Source: Oreohelix idahoensis
Taxonomy: Eukaryota; Mollusca; Gastropoda; Stylommatophora; Oreohelicidae
Direction of reading: 5' to 3'
DNA length: 64,000 nt
Assembly: GCA_024509875.1 (NCBI GenBank)
Contig: JAMPIV010019831.1
Location: 1-64,000, forward strand
Shown in pieces: positions 1 through 10,602 of the stretch. The stretch's first letter is position 1. Each line of letters opens with the position of its first letter. The notes beneath the pieces are model-generated. The model was not told the DNA's origin. It made no database searches and worked only from the letters and a program-made list of their open reading frames with translations. Made by a program: the position numbers and the translations under genes.

Positions 1-930
1 AAACTCTGACATTATCAGGTACGTGAAATCCTGCGCCCAGTGCCAACGGGTAGCACCCAAGCCCCTGAAACCCCCAGTACCCATGGGGCAAATGCCAATA
101 GTAGGGACTCCATTTGAACGGGTTGCTGTCGACATCATTGGACCCTGGAAAGGACCAAAAGAAGGAACAGGTTCATCCTGACCTTAGTCGACACTTGCAC
201 AATGTGGGCCGAAGCTATACCGCTAACATGCACAGATTCCAAGCATGTCGCAGAAGCCCTCGTGCAAATTATTACACGGTTGGGATTCCCTCAACAAGTT
301 TTGACGGACAATGGATCCCAATTCCGTAGCCTGTTAATTTGGGAGATCTTTAAGATCTTGAGGGCCAAAACATCCACACAAGTCCCTACCATCCGGCCGA
401 AAATGGACTCGTGGAATGTTTTAACGGCACCCTCACCACCATGTTACGTAAGCTGGGTCAGGAGAAACCAGAAGACTAGGACCTATATATATCGGCTGCC
501 ATATTCGCCTACCGAGAGGTACCCCAAGCGTCTACGGGATTCGCGCCAGCTACACTTTTATTTGGCAGACCTATTAAGGGGCCACTAGAAGCCTTACTTC
601 GGTCCCTGACAGACCAACAGGCTGACGAGACAGTCGTCTCTGCAAGCAAGTATGTATCTGAGCTCAAGGAAAGGCTAAAGCTAGGATGGGATCTAGCTAC
701 TACCAACCTTAAGAAAGCCCGCGCTAAACATGCTAAAAGATACAACAAAGCTGCAAAAGAGAGAGAACTACAACCAGGGGAGAAAGTCTTGTTGCTACTT
801 CCAACCGGAAGCAATAAACTTCGCATCGGATGGCAAAGGCCGTTTACCGTCCTTAAAAAGATCTCACGTACCAATTAAAAGATCTCCATAAAAGGAAAGG
901 AGAAGGTCTTCCACATAAATCTGCTTTAGA
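1..930 (+). pseudogene. Element D: broken integrase of a Gmr1-like Ty3/gypsy element
   Basis: The window opens inside an integrase. The first frame shows the CAQC half of the HHCC zinc finger and the first catalytic Asp in VAVDIIGPW. A frameshift near 170 leads to the frame with WAEAIPL and the second Asp in LTDNGSQF. The third region, around 400-580, is scrambled by further frameshifts but still shows AYREVP and LFGRPIKGP remnants, and from about 590 the integrase C-terminal segment (GEKVLLLLP, about 780) is recognisable. A stop lies near 877. The integrase lies upstream of the reverse transcriptase at 936, which is the pol order of Gmr1-like elements rather than ordinary gypsy. The C-terminal segment closely resembles that of the tandem composite at 11876-26843, so D is a related but fuller copy. 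The gag and protease lie outside the window. Confidence 0.85.
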
Positions 931-935
931 AATAT

Positions 936-2183
936 TTGGAAAGACAAGTGCCATCCTCCGAGCATCTCCTGGCTGTCGCCATAGCAACGGAAGACGAGGA
1001 AGATGATGATGGTTGCATGGAGTACCCATTGCAACCCACAGAATCCTTTAAAGATGTCAAGTTCGGCAACAATCTCTCACCAGAACAACAAACAAAAACC
1101 AGGGCGCTACTAAAACAATACAGTGCTGTCTTAACGGATGTACCTGGTCGAACAAATCTCATTGAATTCGATATGAAATTAACAAACGAGACCCCTGTTC
1201 AAACCAGAGTTTACCCCATCCCGTACGCTAAAGCTGATGCACTTCTCGGAGAAATAGACAAGCTGCGTCAGGCAGGAATTATCAGTGAGTCTACATCTCC
1301 TTACAGTTCCAGTGTAGTGCTGTTGCAGAAGCCCAATAAGGAAGTTCGGCTGTGTATAGATTACCGGCTGCTAAACGCTGTAACGGAATTCCAGCCCGAA
1401 CCTCTCCCAATTGTTTCTGAGTTGTTCACCAAGCTTAGCAAGGCAAAGATTTTCTCCAAGATTGACCTCAGTAAAGGTTATTATCAAATACCAGTCAAGG
1501 AGGAAATTAAACCTTTGTTAGCTTTCAGCACTAGTGAAGAACATTACACATTTAATGTGATGCCGTTCGGTTTGCATAACGCACCAGGAGTGTTCACCAG
1601 GATGATGAGGAAGCTTCTAGAACCTTTGCAAAGTCCCCATATCCATAATTTCATGGATGACATATTAATTGCATCGGAAACCTACGAAGAACATATCGCT
1701 ACGGTTGCTATGCTCCTCAGGAAACTACAGGAAACTGGTCTCACAGCCAGACCTAGCAAATGTCTCATCGGGTTTGAACAGTTAGACTTCCTGGGGCATA
1801 CTTTTTCTCACGGATGCAGTTGGCCTATTAAGAAGAACGTGGAGAAAATTGTGGCAGCAAAAAGACCCCGAACGAAGAAAGACGTACGTTCCTTCATATC
1901 GCTATGTGCATACTATCAGAAGTACATCCAGAACTTCAACGGACTGACAGCACCTCTGACTGACCTCACTAAGAAAGGGTGTCCGGATAAGGTCATGTGG
2001 GATCAAAAGTGCGAACACGCATACAGCACTTTGGAAGGACAGTTGTCTGCATACCCCATTTTGAGGTTGCCTGACCTCAAGAAACCTTTTGTATTACGGG
2101 TCGACGCGTCAGGTCAGGGCATCGGGTCAACACTGCTTCACGCCGATGACAGTGACCCAAACATGCTATTTCCAGTTGCCTAA
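936..2183 (+). pseudogene. Element D: reverse transcriptase domain
   Basis: This 415-residue open frame contains the fingers and palm of a Ty3/gypsy reverse transcriptase. Visible motifs are the leader VYPIPYAKADAL, LCIDYRLLNAVTE, KIDLSKGYYQIPV, the MPFGLHNAPGVF block and the catalytic box FMDD (with FMDD in place of the usual YxDD/FADD). LGHTFSHG and the start of the RNase H domain (LRVDASGQGIG) follow. The frame stops at 2181-2183 inside RNase H, so the protein is broken. The real frame enters from the upstream integrase; the first Met shown is not a biological start. Sequence upstream (LTDVPGRTN..FDMKLT) has a direct counterpart in the tandem composite and in elements B and C, which places all four in one clade. 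Function: copying element RNA into cDNA within the capsid particle. Confidence 0.9.
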
Positions 2184-2546
2184 GGCAGTCGGAAATTAAA
2201 TAAAGCTGAACGGAACTACAGCGTAGTCGAAAGAGAATGCCTCGCTCTGATTGACGGTATCAGACGCCATCATGAGTTTCTCTATGGTACATCTTTCACA
2301 GTGCAAACAGACCACGCTCCGTTAGCATTTCTTGGTGCCAATAAAGAATTTAACGCAAGGATCATGCATTGGGCCCTTCTTTTAAGCGTTTATTCTTTTA
2401 AAGTGAAATTCATTCCGGGAAGTCAGAATGTAGGGGCTGATTTCCTGAGTAGAAACTGGACTACGGAGGAAGAGGAAGAAGTTGAAGATACCAATCATCC
2501 TAAATCTACCGTTCAGGGCAGCTTCATCGTCATAAATCAAACATGA
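2184..2546 (+). pseudogene. Element D: RNase H C-terminal part
   Basis: After the stop at 2181 the same domain continues. It reads KLNKAERNYSVVERECLALI (catalytic Glu), then VQTDHAPLAFL (catalytic Asp), and ends with GADFLSRNW plus an acidic tail closing at 2546. This is the standard gypsy RNase H end and here also the end of Pol, since integrase lies upstream. No further domain follows before the polypurine tract. Confidence 0.85.
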
Positions 2547-2563
2547 AAAGAGGTTTTCATGTC

Positions 2564-2580
2564 TCAAAAGAGGGGACGAT
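2564..2580 (+). other. Element D polypurine tract
   Basis: A purine-rich run (AAAAGAGGGGACGAT) stands directly before a TGTGACAG LTR start. This is the expected plus-strand primer position just after the RNase H end. Confidence 0.7.
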
Positions 2581-5218
2581 TGTGACAGACAAACGCAGCC
2601 GACCCTGAATGACCCTGAAGTGTTGGATGATATGATACGACCCTTCGTAACGACCCCTTGGATAACATCAGTGCCCTCGAATATTGTAACCTTTCGTCAA
2701 ACGGGATTTATTTTTTTCACCTGGGCTCATTAGCTATGCAACCGTTCCACACAGATGGTAAACACGTTTGCTGATTATTATGTGGACAGTTTATCTACCG
2801 TTCATTCTGGTCATCGCATTGATTTAAGGAGAGATTAAATCACGCCCATGGACATCTCTTGATCAATCATATGCAGTATTTTCATTAACTTGGCCAGTAG
2901 GGGCGGCGCCAGAATCAAACAGATAGTAGCGACCACGATCAAAGACACAGACTGGGGGATCTCAGGAAAGACTAGCGGCGCTATCAAAGGGCACTAGTGG
3001 GCCCTGAATCGAGCGACGCATGTTTCTTGCCGGTATTTCGCATCTCGGTGTTAAACCGCAGAACCGATCGCAGTGAAAGCGAACGGGGAAAGCTGGAACG
3101 GACGCAGCGAATGGAGATACAGAAATCCAGGGGCGGCATCTCTCTTTAGTCTGGCGGTCAGAACCACAAAAGTCCCCTGAGATCTAAAAAGGTGTCAAAT
3201 TTTCTCACGTCCCACTCGTCTTGCATTCGAGTTAGATATATATACAGACCATAAAGAAATGCATGTTATCACTCGTTGGCCAGACCTTGACAGAAGCGCT
3301 AGCTATATTTGAAATCTTGTTATAGATTTTCCCCTGGATTTTCATATATATTTGCAGTGAATTCTATTTCTGTGCAAAACGGTAAAATATAATTGTGTAA
3401 AGTGATCAGTGGTCTAGTTCATTCATTCTATTTCACTGGATTTTGTGTTAATTTAAATCTATTAAATTAAACCGTCTCAATAGTTCCAGTTGTAAATGTG
3501 ATGATATATATATTATATTATTTCAAAAGATAATAGATGCTTAAACGCTTAAATTAACTTTTAAAGTTGCGAAGGAATTTTATAACTAATAAATTTAGTT
3601 AAGTCCTATATTTATAGATGTGTGTTTTAACCATTAGAACTCGCGCAGTGTTTTATTAAATACATAATTAAATACGCAAATATATATATAAATAGTCTTA
3701 ACGGGAAATTCATCGCGCTTTAGAATGTTATTTGATTTTTCGGTATATTACATGTCTTTTTCTTTCATACAGAGTGATCGTAACCTTTGCGATCCCAGCA
3801 ATAAAGAAATCATTTTAAAAACTTCCAGACATATTGATGAAACATTTTTTAAATTTAATCTTGTGGCGGTCCGATGCGACCTAGCTATCATAATTACATG
3901 AAAGAAAGCCTACACAAGACTATTTAAAAGAACAATCATCAAATTACAATTACAAATCTGTAAGATAAACTGGAAGTTGATCGGCGCCAGTAGCGATATT
4001 TTATTTACTGCTTTACTGTGAGAGAGTGCATATTTACATGACTGTGACTGAGCCTAGTTTTTCTTCACTGGATTTAATAAAACTTACCGGGCAGTTACTA
4101 TCATCACGCATTGAAGGAATATTACCACTAGCGGAAAATTAAAGAGACCACTTCAGTTTCACCCCTGTGTCGAACTGTGTCAGTGCCATCCCATAGACTC
4201 CTTTTATATAATAAAACACAATAACTCTTAGGCTTCAAGTCCGGCGATAAGTGGGAATAAGTGCTATCAGCCAACCTCGCTAAATCTGGGGCGGGACATC
4301 GAAGTACCAGACATTTTCATGTGTCAAGAGTGTAATTGCTGTTTATATAATTCTATGGATTGTCTGATGCTGCAATCGGTAAGTGTGTGTGAGTATATGA
4401 GTGTGGATCCTCACGTGCGTGCATGAATGACAGGAAATTTAATCTTTTCTTTTGTAAACCATTTGTTAACTTGCTTACCTGGTAATACATTTTTCTGTAT
4501 ACCCTGCATTGTTCCTTTAAGTGGGATACTTTGTTAACTCTGTTTAAACCCCCCCCCCCCCATCCCCTTTCTCATTTGCTTAGTAAAGGGAAGAACAATT
4601 GGGAAGGACAGGATTTTTTCTACCACCCATACCTAATATTGTAACACCTCTTTCAGAGTAATTAACTTCACTGTTAGGTTACCTTACTTATGTTCCTGAT
4701 AACTATCTATCTTTGGACTGGGTTTATCTTTGTCTAATAAGCGGGAAGGGCTTAGTCGATACCAATCTTCTTCACCCCTCCCCAATTTTGTTATTTGCAT
4801 TTTCTGTACTTATGATAATTTTTGCTGTAAACACATGATTATTGTAGTGATTGTTTTTTTAACTTTAATAAACAACATAAACTTATTTAGTACTGTGTTG
4901 GAATACCCAAAGCCCAAAAATTTCCCATATTTGTTTAATATAGTGTATTTACGTCGTCTGTGTGTTTGAAGCACCAAATCGGTGTGAGCGCATATGTGTG
5001 TCTGGAAACTGGCAAATAATTGTTTGACCAGGAGAACCTGAAGAGTAGATTGAGAGAAACGATTTGTCGTAAATAAGTCTGTCTTTACTCTCCTCCAGCA
5101 CTCTGTGAAGCAACTATTTACTCTCTACATTTCTATCACTGAGCTTTTCACCATCATTCTACACTCTAAACCGGACCACTATTTCTAAGACTCTTTCTCT
5201 CAAAATAAATTTACGACA
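2581..5218 (+). repeat. Element D 3' LTR, about 2.6 kb
   Basis: The LTR starts TGTGACAG after the polypurine tract. It is inferred to end ACGACA at 5218, because the next base re-enters the pol frame of another element (E). The length matches the 2.45-kb LTRs of the related tandem composite, which also end ACGACA. Inside are a TATA-like stretch near 3236, a C12 run at 4551 and no convincing gene. The 5' LTR is outside the window, so neither the TSD nor the right edge can be confirmed. Confidence 0.6.
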
Positions 5219-5594
5219 CTGGCAACCTGGAAGGATTGATAAGAGGCTCTCTGAAAGATCTTATCTAGTTGAAGGGGAGAATGGAGGTCAATATGTCAGA
5301 AACAGAATTCATCTAAGACCTAAAACAACACCTTTCACACCTGATCCCGCGGACCTGGAAATTGACTTCTCATCTCCAGTTCTACCCGAGCAACAGGTTG
5401 TTTTGCCAGACATGGAGAACACTAGTGAAGTGGACAGTTCCAATCCTCCAGAAGTTGATCCTTCAACTCCAGCTACTTCTAGTCCTGGGAAAGCTGGCAA
5501 AGAACAGAAACATTCTTTTCTACCATCTTGCTCTAAGAGACCTCAAAGAGATCACAAGAAACCCTCTTGGATGAATGACTTTGTTCACTCATAA
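5219..5594 (+). pseudogene. Element E: C-terminal end of a gypsy Pol (integrase tail)
   Basis: An open frame running WQPGRIDKRLSERSYLVEG, then RNRIHLRP, and ending near WMNDFVHS followed by a stop at 5592-5594 has the hallmarks of the integrase C-terminal tail of conventional Ty3/gypsy elements (W.P..V....RSY.V, RRNR..LR, and a final P.W..D.). The upstream Pol is cut off by the LTR of element D, so D appears to have inserted into E. Element E has the ordinary order with integrase last, unlike D. Only this remnant and the LTR remain here. Confidence 0.75.
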
Positions 5595-5605
5595 AGAAGG
5601 GGGGA
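5595..5605 (+). other. Element E polypurine tract
   Basis: GAAGGGGGGA lies between the Pol stop and the LTR start TGTTGATG, the standard position for plus-strand priming. Confidence 0.75.
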
Positions 5606-5808
5606 TGTTGATGTACATATATCGTTTCGATGTTTAGTTTGTTTCCCACTAGAGTTACTTGCCCTTATGCTAACTCTTCTACTTCCTCCTACTTCTAAGA
5701 TGGCGGATTAAATATGTCGTGTTTGTATCCTGTGTTCGGGCTTCGTGATTAAACTTCATAACGTGAGAATGTATGACAGCCAGCCACGTCTCATTACATC
5801 TATCAACA
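5606..5808 (+). repeat. Element E 3' LTR, 203 bp
   Basis: It begins TGTTGAT and ends ATCAACA, a perfect 7-bp terminal inverted repeat with TG..CA ends. It lies directly after a polypurine tract and the end of Pol. The upstream LTR is not in the window. Confidence 0.8.
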
Positions 5809-5847
5809 TTTACTACACGCAACAGTAAATATCAACACCACCCCATA

Positions 5848-6093
5848 GTTATGGATTCCTATCTTCCCATACTAACATCCCAATTACTCAGACTTCACCC
5901 TGGATGAGAATTAAATTTAATCCCTTGGGATAAAACCTTCTTTACATTTAAATAGAATAGCTTTCATAGTTACTTTATATTTAAATGAAAAGATTTATAT
6001 ACAGATAGAGTCTGTTTTCATATAAATCTCCACTGAGTGAAAAGTGTTCACAATATAAATTGAATATGTTTTCATTTATGTTTACACTGATTG
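5848..6093. repeat. Dispersed repeat R1, copy 1
   Basis: About 245 bp here recur at 63275-63518 in the same orientation with scattered mismatches and short indels. Shared landmarks include CCTATCTTCCCATA, CACCCTGGATGAGAATT and CACTGAGTGAAAAGTG. Homology begins after a dissimilar left flank and ends at ACACTGATTG on both sides. No coding motif or terminal inverted repeat was seen, so the class is unknown. Confidence 0.8.
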
Positions 6094-7756
6094 GTAATAC
6101 GATGTCCGATGCCCTTGTGAACAAACTTACAGACAGATCGGAAAACTCATACAACAGCGTGTGCAAAATGTAACCATCATTACTTTATCAGAAAGTACTC
6201 TTGTCATAACAAGTACAAGACAAGAAACGCTTAAGTCATGTCTCCGCCGCGTAAACGAGATCTTGTGCTAATCTTAGCTAAGCTGTTCCGCTCCCGGCCG
6301 ACTGTAAGTAATTATCTCAGCAAATCTGGGTATTGTCAAGGTATCAAGCAATTCGACAATACTCAAATATCTGCTACTTAGCAGAAAAATAACGAAGAAA
6401 AAAGGAAAGAAAGAAAGTAAAAGTCGACAATTGAAAGCACATAATAAAAATCAGTACCACAAATGTACCGAAACTGTCGGATAGAAACAAAGATCGATAG
6501 GGGACGCCGCGTTTTGTCACTTTCGCTCTTTGTCCAAAGTTATCTTCTCCGTGTGTTTTTGGTATACCTTTTTAGGTGTTCCAGAACAAGGGCTACCTTG
6601 TAATGCTATGAACAGGTTTCCGAAATGTGTGTCCTATCCATTGCCAGACTAAGTCATGCTGATGTGTTTGTGTGTGTTCACACCACTATTCATTAATATT
6701 CAACACGTAATTAGATTGTAAATACAACATTTCTATATTACAGTATGCGAAGAATATCAGCCGTGCCTGATAACAAAACCATTTTAAGTCAAATGTTGTG
6801 AACAGACATTACATGTAAGCGCTGAAACACAATGAGTGCCATATACAATGTATCCTTTTAAATAACTGTCAAAGGGATATAGAACGAAAACACAATTTGA
6901 ATTATATCCCTTTAATAAATATAATTTATTATCCCACTTTGAATGACAGGATTCTACCGCTTTCTCAAAATAGTTTAATTAATTAAATTTACTAAACTAC
7001 ATTGAAATAAACCAAATCTATGATAAATTTTACTGTAAGAACGTAAAATCTATAACGGTTAGTAAATTTTAATGAGCATAAATAATTGTCAAGTTTTTCT
7101 TTATACATTTATCTAAATTAATTTAATTATTATAAGATTTAAAAGCTCTTCTGGTATCTCACATCAGTGCAGGACGTTTTGCAATTTTCTTTGTTTCACA
7201 ATGTACAAGTGAATTTGATCAAATGTGTTCCTAGTGGAACACGAAACTTTTTTTGACGGCGTAACTGCCTTACATACTTGAAATGCAAACCCAACGCCCT
7301 AATATCCGGCCTTTGGCTAGAATAATGTGTCTAGACACAGGGACTAGTACAGTGACATTCATGTGTCATTAGGTCCCTTGTGTGAGAACACAGAGGATCA
7401 CTACAGTGACACAGTTTGTCATTGGGTCTTCTTGTGTTGGGACATGTGTCTTGACCAGAGCCCGGTTTGGGCGGGGACAATGCGACCTCATGCGAGGAAA
7501 AAAATATGCGACCTCAAGCGAGGAAAAAAAAAAAAAAATGCCTTACATAGATAAGCCTCATGCGAGGAAAAAAAAAACTTACATAACTAAGAATGTATCT
7601 GTCTTGAAATAAAATAATACCGTAGTGCAAGTCGGGTTTAGTGTCAATCGTTTTAAGAAGGTTAAACAATTTTTTTTTTGGTTTTAATTGTACTATTGCG
7701 TTGAGGTGTGCTTCTAAAGTGCATTTTGAAGAGAGTGGTACCAGTTTTAAGTGCAG
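6094..7756. other. Stretch without a recognised gene
   Basis: AT-rich sequence with no coherent protein motif. Points of note are a CpG-richer patch at 6238-6310 with an ATG frame followed by a GTAAGT donor-like site, a word shared with 61431-61457 at 6829-6854, imperfectly repeated phrases around 7320-7460, and GCGAGGAAAAAAA-type A runs at 7490-7580. None is assigned a function. Confidence 0.5.
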
Positions 7757-7816
7757 CATAGGGAGCCGCGCTGGTGTAATAGTTACCACACTGCGCTAGC
7801 GATCAGGTGTTCAAGG
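7757..7816 (+). repeat. Possible tRNA-derived SINE head
   Basis: GGGAGCCGCGCTGGTGTAAT is followed by TAGCGATCAGGTGTTCAAGG. The layout resembles a pol III promoter, with an A-box-like TGGTGTAATAG and a degenerate B-box-like GGTGTTCAAGG about 30 bp apart. No 3' tail typical of a SINE is joined to it; a LINE-like 3' end follows instead. This is a resemblance only. Confidence 0.35.
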
Positions 7817-7819
7817 AAA

Positions 7820-7945
7820 TCAAAATGGTGAGGATGACAAGGAACGACATTGAACTGATGGTACGCAACAGAAGGACATAGCATGTGTTCGTGGAAGGCC
7901 TATGCTCCTTGGTGAGCTAAAGGGTATTGATTGATTGTTTGAATT
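7820..7945 (+). pseudogene. LINE 3'-terminal scrap with (ATTG)n tail
   Basis: In one frame the text reads VRMTRNDIELMVRN, then a stop, then VEGLCSLVS and a stop, followed by GATTGATTG. This looks like the last residues and short-repeat tail of an RTE/L2-type LINE. The evidence is a short stretch and pattern resemblance only. Confidence 0.35.
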
Positions 7946-8040
7946 ATATGTTATTTGTTACAGTGACAGAGTGTGACCATAGCATGATTGATTGTTTGAA
8001 TTATGTTATTTGTTACAGTGACAGAGTGTGACCATAGGAT
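7926..8040. repeat. Tandem duplication of about 58 bp, two copies
   Basis: The phrase starting GATTGATTGTTTGAATTAT and ending GTGTGACCATAG occurs twice in a row with a two-base difference. A (CA)n run follows at 8064-8081. Confidence 0.85.
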
Positions 8041-8063
8041 GAGCAGAATAAACGATACCGAAG

Positions 8064-8081
8064 CACACACACACACACACA
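8064..8081. repeat. (CA)n microsatellite
   Basis: Nine perfect CA dinucleotides between unrelated flanks. Confidence 0.9.
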
Positions 8082-8138
8082 AAATAACCGACTAGGTTGA
8101 ACGGGACGCGCTTCGCCAAAACATTAAAAAAAAAAAAA

Positions 8139-9788
8139 GTGGGAGGAAGAACACGATGTAAAGCTAGGGTTCAAGAGGAAAGAGAAAACAGTGGCAGTCT
8201 TTCTAGACGTCGCAAGAGCATATGATGCATTCTGGAGAGATGGAGCTCTTTACAAAATGAAAAAGATTGGCATTACTGGTAAAACCTATAGGTATCTAGA
8301 AAACTTTTTACAGGACAGGTATTTTGCTGTACAGGTGAACAATGATAAGTCAGAAATATACAAACAACAGAATGGGATTCCTCAGGGATCAGTGATTTCA
8401 CCTTTAATTTTCACTATAGCTGTAAATGATTTAGCAGTTGAATTTAACGATATTAAGAATGCAGTACCACAATTTGCAGATGACTGTGCCATTTGGCGAT
8501 CTGAAAAAAACTTGGACCATGTTTACCAATAACTTCAAAAACAAATAGACAAAGTTTCAGAGTGGATGAAAAGTTAGGGCTTCCAAATTAATGTAAACAA
8601 AACAGTAGGTATGATATTCAGCAAAAGAAATTTTTAAAAAATATAACAAAATCAATATAACCATTAAAGGACAGAAAGTATGTACTTCCTCGACAGCAAG
8701 ATTTCTGGGCATAACTTTAGATAAACAACTAAATTATAATAAACATATAGACAATTTGGTAGAAAGCTGTAGGGGACCCCTAAATATACTAAGGATTATA
8801 AAAGGTAATGGATGGGGGCCAGCAATAAAATAATGCTTATGTTCTACAAGTCTTTCATCAGGGGGAAACTGGATTATGCCAGCATAGTCTATGACTCAGC
8901 TGCAGCTTCTAACAAAGCAAAACTGGACAGAATACACAATGTAGCCATGAGAACCATTACAGGTGCATTTATATCAACTCCAGTACAAGCGCTAGAAGTA
9001 GCTCTTGGCATACCACCCCTTGGTCTAAGACGGAAAGAACTAAGATTAAATTATTGGAGTAAAGTAGCACAAGAAGTGACCCACCCAGCATTAAAGCATT
9101 TGTCAAAAACCAACCAAGTGTATGGGACGTCCCCTTAAATAAAGATAGATATCCAACAGGGTGGAGAACTATAGAAGATCTAACGCAGTTCAAAGAACTG
9201 TCAAACACAATTAAAAATAGTAATAAATATAGAAGCACAATACCACCCTGGGAACTAAAAACACCAATCATAGACTACTCACATACTGAAAAGATCAAAC
9301 AAAACATAAAAGATAAGGAAGCCAAAATGATAAGTAGAAAGTTCATTGATCAACTAACAAAACATAGTCTGGCCGTCTACACTGATGGATCCAAGGGTGA
9401 TAGTGGGCAACTAGGTGCAGGAGTCGTAATACCACAGTGGAGAATTTAAAAGAGCTACAGTGTAACAGAAGGGGCCTTTGATTTTTACCGCAGAGATGGT
9501 AGCAATTCTAAAAGGTTTAGATATAATAGAAGATAACCCACTGGAAGCTGTTACGAAATTTACAGACTCACTATCGTCACTACAAGCACTAGAACACCCA
9601 GGTAAATGTAGCCGGCCAGACATAAAGGAAAAAATTCTAGCAACTAATACATCACTAGGGAACAGAGGATGTTGTGTGAGGTTAGTGTGGGTTCCGGCAC
9701 ACATAGGTATAGCTGGTAACGAGTTGGCAGACCAGAACGCCAAGAATAGAAGAAAAAGTAAAAACAATATTAGAGCACGATTGGGAAG
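8139..9788 (+). pseudogene. Jockey-like LINE, 5'-truncated RT and RNase H
   Basis: Open frames read as a non-LTR reverse transcriptase. Visible are VAVFLDVARAYDAFW, the NGIPQGSVISPLIF box and the catalytic FADD (VPQFADDCAIW, about 8470). A stop at 8530 and frameshifts follow. The thumb (8812-9138) reads LMFYKSFIRGKLDYASIVYD. An RNase H domain follows with VYTDGSKG (9373) and, in another frame, AEMVAILKGL, TDSLSSLQAL and WVPAHIGIAGNELAD, ending at 9788 where the LTR of element B begins. RNase H after the RT is typical of Jockey/I-type LINEs. The 5' edge follows an A13 run at 8126-8138. The element is dead; the zinc-finger-like C-terminus that should follow is not seen here. Confidence 0.85.
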
Positions 9789-10597
9789 GTCGTTGATAAT
9801 CAGCAGCCCAGTAGAGTACCACCCCTATAGACACCAGGGATATTTATATATATAGGTTGAAGTGTGAGGTGTCTTGTCTGGTTTGTTGTTGCTTGCTGTG
9901 AGTGTGGGTGATGTGGTTTTACAAGTTCACAACATATGTGGTATGACATGGAAAGTCATATAAAGGTGTAAACTGCTATTGACGTTTTCCATCGTTTATT
10001 TTCTGACGCCACAAGACAGGTAACTGTACATCCATTTCACAATAAACCATAGTCATGACAGTTCACGAAATTCAGCATAAGTTCTGTTCATCAATGCATC
10101 TGGCATATATTCATAAAATGATATGGCGCCAAGGGGATTATACTGTTGGCTCCAATATTACAAAAGTTCATCAATATTCCTCTCACTGATCAGATGTGCT
10201 AAATAAGTCTAATCATAAGTCGCACGAGGATGGTGTTCCAGGAGTATAGGTCAAGCTGACCTTTACAGGCATTCCTAAGTCTAACCTCGACGTAGGTGCA
10301 ATCGCTGACATAGCGACGTTCATAGAACATAGAACTGTCCTTCGGGCTAAGTATGACCCGTGTACATATTAATCTTAGGTATGAAGATACCTGGGGCGTG
10401 ACTTCTAGTAGAAGAACCTCTCTTTCTGTAATTCGTAAGTGAGCAGAGATCGACCATTGTCAACATAAAGTTAGATTACAGATTTGAAACATAAATGAGG
10501 TATTACCTTGCTTCGAAATCAACACCACAAAAACACACGCCTCCAGGCGTTTTGAATCATCAAGGGAAGGACTTTGTAACCTAAACTAACTCACAAT
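9789..10597 (-). repeat. Element B 3' LTR, first piece (left of LINE insertion)
   Basis: This piece matches 35972-36780 almost base for base. Together with 28389-28883 it makes one LTR of about 1.29 kb that was split by the LINE at 10598-28388. It contains the (AT)n stretch near 9838, and the small palindrome ACGCCTCCAGGCGT near the split. On the element's own strand this is the downstream end of the 3' LTR. Confidence 0.9.
10590..10597. repeat. Target-site duplication of LINE 1, left copy
   Basis: CTCACAAT is repeated at 28389-28396. The undisturbed LTR at about 36773-36780 has the sequence only once, which proves the LINE is an insertion. Confidence 0.9.
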
Positions 10598-10602
10598 CAT
10601 CA

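Noticed and set aside
5981..6166. 61-codon minus frame over repeat R1
   Set aside because: Not preserved in the second copy of the repeat and no motif.
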